A stretch of 64,000 nt of DNA from Cannabis sativa (lineage: Eukaryota; Streptophyta; Magnoliopsida; Rosales; Cannabaceae). This document shows, one piece after another, positions 45,215-56,210 of this stretch (its first letter is position 1; each line of letters starts with the position of its first letter). Location of the stretch: the NCBI RefSeq assembly GCF_029168945.1, contig NC_083604.1, forward strand, positions 13,446,812-13,510,811, read 5' to 3'. The position numbers were made by a program, and so were the translations under genes. The notes under the pieces were generated by a model. The model saw nothing but the letters and a program-made list of their open reading frames with translations, had not been told where the DNA came from and did not search any database.

Positions 45215-47491
45215 ACATAAAAATAGCATAAAACTTTAATTAGAAAACTATTCAAACTGAAGAGAATCAACCAACCACCAAAACTAAGCAGCTAGATCTC
45301 CGTATAAAATACTAGAACTAGCCAAAGGGATTACCCTTTGGCTAGTTACAACTAAATTATAACATTATATTTCATAACCTTCATAGGATACCTATTCCTT
45401 AATTTTACCCTTTTAAAATCAAACATAAATAAAATTTTCCTTTTAATACCTATTATTCCTTAAATATTCAAAATATTATATACTAATTATTTCATTTTAT
45501 CTCTTAAAAATATTACTTATTTATAGACTAAAACATGTCAAAATCCTTAATAAGTCAAATTATTTATTATTTTTTTATAGCGTAAAACATAGTATCTATA
45601 ATCTTTATTCAACCTAAATTAAACCAAAATTGTATTAATATCCTTAAAACTTAATATTGCAATTTTCACATTCAAAAGTACCATTTTCCTATTACCACTT
45701 CATCATACATTTAATTAATAATATTAAATTAATATTAATTAATCCAATTCGGTATTATGACATAATGCTTCCTTAATTATTATTTCAATAGATAACCTCC
45801 TAATTATTATACCATTCAAATTATTATAAAAACTATTCATATTAGTATTTTCCTATACAACTAATAAGGCAATAATCCCAATACTTCATTAGCATTTATT
45901 TCAATATCTTTCCAAAAATAAAAATAAAATAAAACAAAATATTCTCAATTCACAATTAATGTCCCTATCTCCAATTTATTACAAAATCCCACATTTATAT
46001 TTATATACCAAAATTAATATTATGTTATCTATAATAAACTCATATTTATATTTTATATACCCAAAATTAATATTATGTTATCTATAATAAACTAATAAGG
46101 CAATAATCTCATAATTATATACCATAATTGTTAGCTATTAAATTTTATAATATTTTTAAAATTCATTATATCTTATAATTTTAATCAATTATCCTAAATA
46201 ATTAGGGGCCAGCCATAAATCATGCGCAAAAACCTGAAAAGGCACCAAAGCCATAAATAATGGCGCAGCTCATCCTTCAAATTTGTACTTCCATTTCTTC
46301 CATAAAAAACTAATAACACTCATCCAGAAATTCTTTAAAAATACAAATAATAATAATAATTTTGGTACATTCCCATAATATTGAGAACAAACTAAATTTT
46401 CATAATAATTTGCTTCCCAAATATATCTAAACCAATATATTAACCATTAGTGTTTCCACCTCCCTTTATTACAAGATCCTCAAGATTCTTATTCTTCATT
46501 TTACTTAATTAAGTACAATATTAAAATCTGAATACTAAAATTCCAAACACTTTTCTTTTATGCAGAAAATTCCTAAAAAATATAAACCAAAACATAGCTA
46601 ATAAGAATTAGCGTTTAAAGTAAAACCTCTTAAACCTTATTTCAGTTTAAAATATTCTTTAAATCATAGCTTAATCAAAATAATCTTTTTATTCCGACTA
46701 ATAAATCTGTATAGTGCATAACTTATTAACTTTAAAATATTATTGTGTCAAAATTTTCTTATACATTCAATACCAAAAAACGTAAAAATTTAAACAAACT
46801 ACCCTAAATAATTAGGGGCTCAACCATATAATAGGTGCTAAAGCCTTGTAAGGCGCCAAAGCCATAAATAATGGCGCAAAATAGAACAAAATCAATATAA
46901 AACAAACCTATAACAAAAAGAAAAATATTGAAAAAAGAAAGAATATAAAAGAGTTGTGAAAAAAAAGAAAGAAAAACATTGAACTCCTTTGCAACAACAA
47001 ACGATAGACAAAGAAAATTAAAATAGAAACCTCTTAAGGTAACTTGAAGAATGAATATGATCAAGAGTCTTCACTTTTAAATAAGACAAATATATGATGA
47101 TTGAAAAATGTTAAAGAAAAGAGAATAAATCAGATCCACTGGAAAATGACAAACAAAGGAATTGTAAACAATGACTCTGTAGAGTAGAGTATTAAAGGAG
47201 TGCTTAGCTTAGAGACTTATTCTTGGAGATGATTCCGTAAGAAATAAGCAGATCCTATAACAACAACAGAAACCAGTCAGTACCTATTCCAGTTCAGGTT
47301 GACGAAGACGAAGACACGCTATAAGAGAGACCCTGCCAATGGAAGCTTAAAGATGAATTAATTTTTACATATAGTAAAGTTGAAAACAAGATAGAAAAAC
47401 TTGCAAATATTAAAATTTGGAACAACTAAGAGATTATATATCTAATAAAAATTAATATGGAATGAAATAAAGAATTATTGTCAAAACTCTT
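45215..47491. other. AT-rich interior of the retroposon-like segment
   Basis: No credible ORF. Contents: a perfect 14-bp hairpin at 45316-45347; a tandem AAAATTAATATTATGTTATC... pair near 46011 and 46064; and a ~75-bp direct repeat at 46192-46266 and 46802-46876 containing GCCATAAATAATGGCGC. The minus-strand stretch just upstream of the RNase H scrap looks like a splice acceptor (T run, then AG at about 45210). Confidence 0.5.
45316..45347. repeat. Perfect 14-bp inverted repeat, 4-nt loop
   Basis: AACTAGCCAAAGGG (45316-45329), loop ATTA, then its exact complement (45334-45347). Strong cruciform or RNA hairpin. Confidence 0.9.
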
Positions 47492-47999
47492 TCATATAAG
47501 TGTCAATATTTATTCACTAGTATACTTAATAAAGTTTTAGAGCCCCAATTGATAATATTTGTCCATGACCAATTACAAAATAAATAGTTATCTCGTAATA
47601 GAATAACATTCATATTTTCTCCTAAACCAAATTGTGAAATGAAATTATGCACAAAGCCCACAATAATCTTTGAAAATCTAATTTATCAAAGTTACATAAT
47701 TTTCATAATTTAAGAAAATACTATAAAAATGATATATTCTAAGCAATCAACTATTTCCACATTGAGATTACTAAAACTAAGTACCATAGAATAATAGTCA
47801 ATATTTTGGTTATTACAATCTATCCTCCTTAAAGAAATTTCGTCCTCGAAATAATTTACTTTTACCCACATATTGTCGGGGTATCATTCCCTCATATCCT
47901 TACCCATTCACAATGTTCCTGTTAGAATTTCCACTCTACATACAGGACCTTATCTAGGGGTATACTCTTATATTTTAGTTTCCTTTTCTACCACGCCTA

Positions 48000-48430
48000 C
48001 TAACGTGTCATATAAGCATCTGTGTGGGATCGGATACGTACCTTCTTTACATTGAGATATTGAATCAGTTATGCATATTCACTATCGTAGGTGATAGCGC
48101 AAGTCTATACACTATTTGGCCAACATGTGTAAAGAACTTATTTATCTCAGGCTTTACTCGCCCTTTTTCTTGAAATCCATAACATTTCTTTATTGAAGTA
48201 ACCTTCAACAACATACGGTCACCAACAGTATGTAACCTTTTATCATTTCTAAATCATCATCATCCGTTAGAGCGGCGAGCATACTAAGTCGTATCTTGTC
48301 TACTATTTTTGATAATTCTCTTACTTCTTGCCGACTTATAGGTGGTACCTCACTCCAAGTAAATTTAGCACTCATAAAACACCTCATAGGGTGCCATACA
48401 TGTTGTGGCCAACCAACTGTCATCATAAGA
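48000..48430 (-). pseudogene. Gypsy integrase C-terminal remnant of element G
   Basis: Minus-strand frames give the diagnostic order of a plant gypsy integrase tail. A CMAPYEVFYECQ-like block (near 48400) is followed by VRELSKIVDKIRLSML. Then come VGDRMLLKVTSIKKCYGF (near 48210), HVGQIVYRLALSP and NMHN (near 48080). Frames change several times and stops occur. Likely the chromovirus-type GPY/F region. Confidence 0.65.
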
Positions 48431-49703
48431 GAATATTATCAACTACAAACACTAACTCTAACTTACCAAGAAGTATACTATTTGTAACATCTTTGCTTCA
48501 AGCCTCCACTAGGTCCTTACACCCACAGAATGATGGCTCTTATACACGAGTACGTCACTTTGGCTACTTCCTGGATAATGCTTCTGCTAGTTTACATGAC
48601 TTCATCTAGTTCTCTAAAGGTTTGTATATGACTAACACTTGAAAATATACTAAAATTCAAATTGAGATCACCTTCTTTGGGAATGCAAAGGTCGTATCGG
48701 TTTCATTAGTTTTCTTAATGCTCTACTCTTAAATGCTGGCATGTACGACGTCTAATCACAAATCTAATTCCCACCTTCTTCATACTCATCCACCATTTAC
48801 CTAATTATTGTATCATTTTACAACTAACTCGGGATGCATCTAATGTGGTGTAGGTTGTGCTTCTGTCATTCTCTCGACCTTAAGTTTCCATTGCAGTACG
48901 TTTTCTCCTTGCCTCCGAGCAGCAACACTAACATAGTTTCTTTTCTGATTACAAATTCTGGTCATATCCTTTGTTTCATACTCTCCTTGAGGTTTGTCAA
49001 GGTGTAGGCTACTACATATTAGGCCTAGGAAGCTTTCAGTCTCTCTTCGGTCTTTGTGCGCCGACAGCTCTAGAATACTATCACGCTTGTAGGATCAACC
49101 ACAAGTTCTGTATTAAGAAATAAGCATTTTCTGAAAGCCAGCTCTTTTAACCAATAGCTTTGATCTTCTAATCCTCCAGTTCAGTCAAGTCTTCTAAACT
49201 CAGTTTGGGATCGTATCTAGGTATCCTTAAAATCCTTCCAAAGATTGGAGTATGGAAAACATAATCAACACTTCGACAACAAATTCTTCCACCAAATTTT
49301 TGAACACTCACACCATCCTTTAGGCATTGAATAATTTAAGACCAAATTCCTAGTGCCCCCGGTGTTTGAGTGTTGCTTTAGATGTCACATTCTTTTGCAC
49401 TTCTTGTTCTTGGTGTCTAGTTTAAGTATTATGCCCGATTTAAGAATTAACATTACTTTATTAAAAAGTTATAGATTCCTAAGTAGAGGCGAACTGACTT
49501 CCTTGTTAATTTTGTAAGGAGTTATTTTGGTCATAAGAGAAGAATTTGATTGAAGAAAAATAAATCTTTATTTACTTAAGAGCGTACTAAATCTCTAGTT
49601 ACATAGTCACTAGATTATTAGAATAGGAACAAAAATATTTTCTTTGGATAAAATTTGACAAGTTAAAAAAGACTATTATTCGTCCTCCACGCATGACTCG
49701 GCT
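48431..49703 (-). other. Decayed interior of element G
   Basis: Presumed pol remains by position, but no domain could be followed with confidence. Confidence 0.4.
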
Positions 49704-50549
49704 TCAAATTCTTCTTCTTCTTCTAGGTGTTCCCTCAAAGTTTATTTCCATTTCTACATCTGCTGGAATTGGTGCTGGCATGTCCTCGAATTCAGAGTCT
49801 GACCTGTCAATTTCTACTTCAAAATTATAATCAGGTATGTCATCTTCTAGTTCATCGATGTTGGTTGTTGTGAATGGATCTAAGTCCTCGCTCTTTAGTA
49901 TTGGAGAGTAATCTGGCTCATTGGACCCTTCTGGCATTTCCTCATCTTTGGATTCTTCGTCTGAAAAAATCTCTATTACTTCTACTATTTCCTCTGCTTC
50001 TATTTGAGGTGGGCTTTTTAGTTCAAGTTCCAACATATCTGCTGTCACTTCAAAATAGTCTAGCATTTCTGATTCTTCCAAATCTTGTTCATTTGTTACG
50101 TTCACAAATTTAGTTATGTCCTCCATACTGTCATCATTTAGCTTATATCGTATGTTCTTGACGCGCTCTTCTTCCATGCAGTTTGTTTCCACAATATAAG
50201 TCTTTTCAAAAATAAAGTTGTGGAAGTCAAGCGTTAGTTCACATATGAATGCTGCGTATCGAATTGCATCACCAAGGTCCAATACCCGGTGCCAGACGTC
50301 ATCGATATAGTAGAGAAGTTCAGGGACATGTGACAAAGCAGCCCTTAGCACTATAAACTTTTCTCGTGATTTGATGAATGCTCCCCTCACCTCTGCTACT
50401 CTTTTGATTTCTTCATTAATCACGATAACCTCTCGTAGGGCTCTAAGAATCGTATCCTCTTCGTGACGGATATTTTCGATCTTAAGTGACAGAATGCTTT
50501 TTATATGTGCAACTACTATTTTGTTTGACGCCTTAATTCTAAAAGACAT
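49704..50549 (-). CDS. ORF G2: 281-aa acidic protein of unknown function in element G
   Basis: Open frame from ATG to stop, running towards pol. The N-terminal half (about residues 1-130) is predicted-helical, with EEIKRVAEVRGAFIKSREKF then LRAALSHVPELLYYIDD. The C-terminal half is strongly acidic (IEIFSDEESKDEEMPEGSNE) and ends in a five-arginine run. No Gag, protease or knuckle motif is recognised. The first half resembles ORF G1 just upstream (KS(R/H)EK(F/Y)I followed by AL). It could be an unusual gag or an accessory gene. Its openness in a decayed element is notable. Confidence 0.5.
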   Translation of the reverse strand: MSFRIKASNKIVVAHIKSILSLKIENIRHEEDTILRALREVIVINEEIKRVAEVRGAFIKSREKFIVLRAALSHVPELLYYIDDVWHRVLDLGDAIRYAAFICELTLDFHNFIFEKTYIVETNCMEEERVKNIRYKLNDDSMEDITKFVNVTNEQDLEESEMLDYFEVTADMLELELKSPPQIEAEEIVEVIEIFSDEESKDEEMPEGSNEPDYSPILKSEDLDPFTTTNIDELEDDIPDYNFEVEIDRSDSEFEDMPAPIPADVEMEINFEGTPRRRRRI

Positions 50550-50786
50550 ATCTCTTATATCCGCAACAATTTTTCCTTAACTTTTCAAGAAGACTTATCA
50601 TAAGTAGATATATGTATTTATATAAATATTTAACAGACAAAATAAAACCTCTTTATTTATTTATAAATTCCAAAAAATAACAAGCTAAAGGAGTTACACT
50701 AAAACTCCTAACTAAAATGGAGCCATACTAAAACTCCTTATTACATAAACAAATAAACACATAAAATAAAATGCAACTTGACTTTT

Positions 50787-51284
50787 CTACTCTTCTATGT
50801 CTGACCCTTCCTCTAACATATCTTCTCTCAAATCTACGTAGTCGAGTTCTAAGTACACCAGGTTTGATGAGATTGGTAACTTTTGAAGGAATTCAAACCT
50901 AACAACATTATTGGGTCGATGATATATTTCTTCTTTAGAACCATCAGGGTGATATATGGTGTCGGTAATTTTGTACTGATCCACTAGGTTGATCATGAGT
51001 AGGTCATATCTTTCGGCCTCATCTACCCAGACATACCCTAAATGTTCCTAGTTTTCTCTTAGACTACGTTGGACATGTGGCATGCTGAGAGCATGCATCA
51101 GGGCTATGTACTTCTCATGTGACTTCAATAAACAATTCCAACAGTCTATTATCTTATCCATCCCCTCATGTATTTTGTTAATTCTATCAAAGACTTTGTT
51201 TTCTTCTCGCATGGGTGGGGTCTTGGGGACTCTCTTTAAGGCTTTAATATGCCTAACAATGTGTTCTACTTGCTCTGGTCTCAT
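50787..51284 (-). pseudogene. ORF G1: about 165 aa with one in-frame stop, related to ORF G2
   Basis: Two same-frame pieces, 51284-51048 and 50996-50787, are separated only by a TAG at 51048-51050 and a short open stretch. Motifs: KALKRVPKTPPMREENKVFD, LLKSHEKYIALMHALSMPHV, then after the stop VWVDEAERYDLLMINLVDQY and an acidic end. Similar in layout to the first half of ORF G2, suggesting a tandem duplication. It lies about 170 bp after the primer site. Function unknown. Confidence 0.5.
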
Positions 51285-51454
51285 GATGTTGGTGCTTAGT
51301 TGGCTCTAGGGTTCTGAAAATAAAAAGAAATTTTGAAATTACTAAAATGCACATAAAATACAATCATGTAAAAATAATACTTACTTGGTAGCGAGTGGAG
51401 CCTTTTTAACCGATATGTGTAACTCGTGAGAACATTCGGGACCTATATAACTGT

Positions 51455-51467
51455 TGCTTTGATACCA
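51455..51467 (-). other. Primer-binding site of element G
   Basis: The complement reads TGGTATCAAAGCA, a methionine-tRNA-type site two bases from the LTR end (GGGCGTTACA in element sense). Confidence 0.75.
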
Positions 51468-51469
51468 AC

Positions 51470-51988
51470 TGTAACGCCCGTACTTTTTCATAAATTACTA
51501 ATTTATTTACAAGCCTTAAAATGCAGAAAAACTATAATGTCTCTTTTATTTATAAACATAAAATATTTCATATTTGAGCTCAGTTTGGACTTAAAAGACA
51601 TAATAATTAATAAATAAAAAAACTGTGACATTAATTTAATAACACTTAATAAAATAAATAGAGCGTGCCCTAGACCACCCTCATTATATGGTCCTCAGCA
51701 AGTACACACACAAGTCTCCAAGGTCTCACTTGCCACCGACTTTCTACGTTTTACAACCGTAATCTACACATGGTAAGTTTAATAAGGGTGAGCTAGTTAA
51801 CTTAGTAAAGAAATGCTTTTCACGTAGTCACATAAAAATAAATAAAACTAAAACGTACATGCACATATTTAGACAAGTAGCAATACATAAACTTAATTTT
51901 ATTACTAGTAACTGACAACTAGGTTATAAGCTAAATCACATAATAATGATTACGCCCGAGTCTAACTTTGGCAAATAAACCTAAGCTA
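51470..51988 (-). repeat. 5' LTR of element G
   Basis: 519 bp, similar to the two LTR fragments around element A (7399-7613 and 21420-21690). It keeps the uninterrupted site where A inserted in the other copy (TCACT at 51726-51730). The right edge at 51988 is set by where that similarity ends and copia coding remains begin. Confidence 0.7.
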
Positions 51989-52780
51989 CTGTTTATAGGT
52001 TCATGGACCGTCATCAATACCGTCACAACCAACCATAGTGATTTCACCATCCAAACCATAACAAGATGGTTTTGTAGAAATCCTCCCACTACGACAAGGA
52101 GCCGTGATTTTCTAAACAGGAACATTAGTGGTAGTTTTCTCGGTTGTATCAACTTGTATTGGTTCAACCAAGGGAGTGGAATCATCCTCTTTTTGAGTAG
52201 AAGATGATGGAACATTAGTTGGAGTTATTTCTGAAAGTATTTCCTCCAATACTACTTTGCTTTTCAGCTTGAAGATTTTAATATAGTCATCTTCAAGGAA
52301 AGTGGTGTTTGTAGAAACAAATACTTTATCATCCTTATGACTATAAAATAGTCCACCCCGAGTCTCTTTAGAATTCTCAACAAACATGCAAACTTCAGTT
52401 CACTTTTCTAGCTTTCCATCTTTCTTTCTTAAGATATGAGTAGGGTACCTCTAGATTTTGTAATGGCGTAAACTAGCTATACAACCATTCCATAATTCTA
52501 AAGGTGTCTTATGGACTGATTTAGATGGAACAATATTAAAAATTTCAGTTGTCATCTGAATTCCGTATCCCCAGAAGGACATAGACAGAGTTGAATAGCT
52601 AAGCATGGACCTATCCATTTCCAAAAGAGTGTTATTTCTTCTTTCTACAACTCTATTTTGCTGTTGAGTGTTAGGGGCAGTCAGTTGGGATTCAATTCCA
52701 AGTTTAATTAAATGATTTTTGAACTGCATATCCATATATTCTCCACAGTCCACGAGTCAATCTTGTTAGATTTCTGATAC
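51989..52780 (-). pseudogene. Copia integrase fragment, truncated by element G
   Basis: Minus-strand frames give integrase core and C-terminal blocks: CGEYMDMQFKNHLIKLGIES, then PNTQQQNRVVERRNNTLLEM, FWGYGIQMTTEIFNIVPSKS and TPLELWNGC. These are followed by the post-integrase region (FVSTNTTFLEDDYI) and an RRSGRIS-like stretch. RT and RNase H are missing where the LTR of G begins. Several stops and frame changes. Confidence 0.8.
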
Positions 52781-53659
52781 AGTTCTCGGGCCTTTTCTCT
52801 TATGAATTTTTTTGTCCTCTTTTTAGTGTAACATGCTTCTATTTATAATTACATAGTCAAACAAATAATTACATAGTTGATTGATCTCTTTATAAAAATT
52901 ATCCCTTGAAATCGTGGGGTTTGATTACATTTCACGTCAAATAAATGCGCTTAACATTTGAAAATCACAGAGCTGTGATAGGTCCGCTTTTACTGGGTTA
53001 AGATAATCATGTATTAAGCATGTTGTTAATCGTAACGTTCTGAGATGCCTCGATAGAAACACGCTATCAATATCCTTGATAGCGAGCTAGAGCTTTTCCC
53101 ACATCTTCTCCGAGGTTAATAATGTTAGCCTTGTCGCTTCTGCGAGCTTGGCGACAAGGTGAACTTCAACAGCGAACGTCATTTGAATGTGAGCTTCTAT
53201 ATGAGAGAACTGACTCGTTGATACTAGTTATCTCATTGAAAGATATATGTAGCTGATTAGTGAAAGTACCGGAAGCGTGCCTTTCTATAGCGAGATGGAC
53301 GTCTCGCTATCCATCACTTAGGTTCTTCTAGTTATTGTACTTAGTTAGTATAATGTGAAATATACGCTAAGTGTCTTAACATTCATTATATCTCGCCTTT
53401 GTCTCTTCATACATAATGAGGTTGATGCCTCGCCTTACACATCCAATGGCACATGACTTCTCGTTAACGTATATGAGACAACAGTCTGTATATCTTTATC
53501 TCGCGTAAGACGTTATAGTCAACAAGTTATAAATCTACTCTGTTATTTCCATATTCATGAGTTATTTCATTTTCAAATGTAATTACCGTTACACTCATTG
53601 ATTTATATTTTTCCCAACTTGACACGTGTCTTCCTTTGAAATGATAGCTGAATTTTGGG
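52781..53659. other. Unassigned stretch with strong hairpins
   Basis: No ORF. Perfect inverted repeats: 53062-53070/53076-53084 (9 bp, 5-nt loop), 53129-53137/53151-53159 (9 bp, 13-nt loop), 53287-53295/53302-53310 (9 bp, 6-nt loop). It is less AT-rich than the surroundings, with recurring GATGCCTCG or GGACGTCTCG. Could be the LTR of an unrecognised family. Confidence 0.5.
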
Positions 53660-53989
53660 TATAACATAGGTTTTTAGGCCTAAAAGAGTATTTTTTGCCA
53701 AACATTCTCATTTTCCAACATTTTTCGATTCCGTAAAAGTGTAAACCTCACATTTTATATACTTAAACTACTAGAAAAAGAATTATTCAATTTTTTGCAT
53801 AAAACTCTTTTTTGGTAAGGTTCTAGTTTTCTTGGCAATTTTTGAAAAGCTTACCGTAAATCGTCAATTTTCAACATTTTTTTAATTTTTCTTGTTTGAG
53901 AATTTTTGGTTTGTCATATCTAAGGAGTTAGAAAAGGTTTGGGGACAAAAGGATTTTTTAAAACCCGAGTTATGATAATTTTCTTCCAT

Positions 53990-54117
53990 CAGCCATTGTA
54001 CTAAGAAAACGGCGGACCATTCCCAATACTTGAGAAAACAGTCTACCGTTTTCTATAGGATGTCGTGGCTGTGGGGGGTTTTTGGTCATTTAAAACTAAA
54101 AAATTTCCCTATAAAAC
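53990..54117 (+). promoter_or_regulatory. ORF3 promoter module of element E
   Basis: AAACGGCGGACC (54007-54018) and GTCTACCGTTTT (54041-54052), then TATAAAAC at 54110-54117. The layout is the same as before ORF3 of C (box cluster to TATA 56-58 bp), but with a different box, one that matches this element's own LTR. Confidence 0.5.
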
Positions 54118-54268
54118 TGATGCTAACCTCTTATAAACCCCCATTTGATATGATAACCCTAAATAACAGCCCATATTCTCTCTTTAAACCTTTCTCACTC
54201 TCAAAAACCTAATTCTCTTCTTTTTCTTTTCAAAGTCCATATTATTCTTAATCCCTCTTTCTTCTTCA

Positions 54269-55435
54269 ATGGCTTCATCATCTAGACAAAGGAAGAGGAC
54301 AATATCTTCCTTACAACAAGAAGAGCAAAGGAGAAAGCTTAGGCGTAAGCTCTTCTCTAATGGAAGATTTGCACAAAAATTTCATGAAGACCTCTCAAAA
54401 GAGACATACTCATTGGTAAGAAGTGTGATTTAGATGCCCTTCGCTATGTTAATTTTAGCAATCTTTTTAGAGATATGGATTGGGAAACTTTGATAGGCAT
54501 TCAAACCTATATCTACCCTAGGCTAGTGAGGGTTTTTTGTGCTTGTAATGAAATTTCTTGCAATCCATATAGCATTAGGGGAACACTCAAAGGAGTTAGA
54601 TTCACCTTAACCATTGATTCCTTGAATAAACTCCTAGATGTCTAAAATGAAGGACTCTTACTTGACCCTAGGCCTAGACTTAAGAATGATGCCTACGATA
54701 ATCATACCCTATTTTCTAATAAAATTTGTGTAGGAGAAGGTGTCCTTGATAAGCCAAAATGCCATAACCTTACTCTTCAAGGAAAACTCATTCACTCTTT
54801 CATTTTCAACTTAGCTCTTAGAAAGGGCCAAATCCTTCTTCTCAACATCATTGTCCAAAGCAAGACCATTAACTTAGGCTATCTCATCATTAGAACCATC
54901 AATGAGGTCTATAAGCCTTGACAAAGAAAAGCCTTACCCTATGGTGCCCTTCTTAGTTACCTAATTTCTCTTCTGGGCATTCCCGCTGATGATGAAACCG
55001 AGGTCCTAGAATTTAAGGATTCTAATATTTTAGGTGAAATCACATTTAAGGGTATGTCTTATGAGTATGATGAGGAGGAAGAAAGATGGATTTACTCCAA
55101 CCAAGACCTCCAAGCTCATGGAGAAGCCCAAGTACTTCCGAGTGCTAGTGAAGAAGAAGAAGAAGAGGAAGACGACGAAGAAGAAGTGCAACCTCAAGCA
55201 CCTCCAATGCCTCAAGTTCCTCACTTCAACATCGAAGAGGCATTTTCTCGTCTTCACACTTCAGTTGGTACTCAATTTCAAAATTTGAGAGATAACATGA
55301 ACTCTTAATTCACCAACCTCCACAATGACATTAGCACCGTGCGAAGTGACATGGTACATGGGTTTGCTAATGTTCAAAATGAGATGACACAATGAAAAGT
55401 ATATATGGACCACTTTGGACCTCCACCAAATTAGA
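54269..55435 (+). pseudogene. ORF3 of element E, decayed
   Basis: Starts MASSSRQRKR, like ORF3 of C, and can be followed to the C-terminus (FGPPPN-like end near 55430). Lesions: a one-base frame change near 54408, a stop near 54645, a stop near 54918, and a stop near 55305 in the coiled-coil part. The acidic stretch (ASEEEEEEEDDEEE) and the NIEEAF...LHTSV region remain readable at 55054-55308. Confidence 0.85.
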
Positions 55436-55499
55436 TCTCTTGCATTCTTTTAGCATCTTTTCTCATATTTATGTTTTCTTATTTTTAGTATGTTTCCAT

Positions 55500-56210
55500 T
55501 GTTATATTATTTATAATAATATAATATATAGATTAAATATGTGTAATAAACTAATAATATGTAACATATGACTATATTAATTGTCATCTTTTTGTAACAT
55601 TTGGGGAGTTGTTACTATGAGTAACCTCCCACCATTATCACCAACATTAAGAGTGTAAAAGATGTTACACACCTTTATTTGAAATTCTTAATGATATAGG
55701 AGTTATGGTGTGTGTAAGAGTTACATTTGAGTCCATAACATCTATAGAGGTTATGAGTTTGAATTTCAAATGGTGATATCCTAAACATTATATAAAGAGG
55801 TCTAAGGTGCTCATTTTGGAGAGGAAGTTTTCTATCAAAAAAGCACATTGCTAGAAAACCCTAAGACTTGATAATTCCTAAAGCTATTTCCTAGAGAGTT
55901 CCCTTAGTGCTTAGAGATAGGGGGAAATAAGCTTTTGGACAAAGGTGTAATACCTTGTTCAAGTCATGGTGATCCCCACTAATCTACACTCAAGGTTGTG
56001 AGTGAGTGTATACATATATTATATTACATGCATGTGTTGTAATCTTCTCTTCTACCTTTCATATATATATATATATATATGTAATATATAGTGTATATAT
56101 ATGTATTGTAACGTATATTTAATCAAATCTCTTTTATTGTCCTTGTATTATTTTTACAATTGAGTTGTATATATCTTGGTTTATCTTCCATTGTAATAAT
56201 ATCTCTAACA
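55500..56210 (+). repeat. 5' LTR of element F
   Basis: 711 bp. The following sequence (ATCAAAAGCTTAACCC) is not the usual methionine-tRNA primer site, so another tRNA or a self-priming mode may be used. Confidence 0.85.

Larger units (their letters stand above)
44969..47491 (-). mobile_element. 2.5-kb retroposon-like segment with a 20-bp target-site duplication
   Basis: An exact 20-bp direct repeat (TCATATAAGTGTCAATATTT) lies at 44949-44968 and 47492-47511. Next to the left copy is a T run, i.e. a short A tail for a minus-strand element. Adjacent to it is a LINE-type RNase H scrap. The rest (45215-47491) is AT-rich and largely non-coding, so this is either a 5'-truncated, heavily decayed LINE or a composite. 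Long duplications with an A tail indicate target-primed insertion. Confidence 0.6.
47818..51988 (-). mobile_element. Element G: degenerate Ty3/gypsy-type LTR element, minus strand
   Basis: 5' LTR at 51470-51988 with a primer site at 51455-51467 (complement TGGTATCAAAGCA). The other internal end is near 47818-47850. There the minus strand reads GAGGACGAAATTTCTTTAAG and a purine tract (AAGGAGGATAGAT), then TGTAATAACC, as at the end of pol and start of the 3' LTR in plant gypsy elements. A decayed integrase tail lies between, plus two unusual ORFs near the primer site. The 3' LTR left of 47817 is not recognisable. The LTR is shared with the fragments around element A. Confidence 0.65.

Noticed and set aside
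45316..45347. Helitron end as an annotated feature
   Set aside because: The hairpin-to-CTAG gap is too short and no 5' terminus was found. Kept only as a finding.
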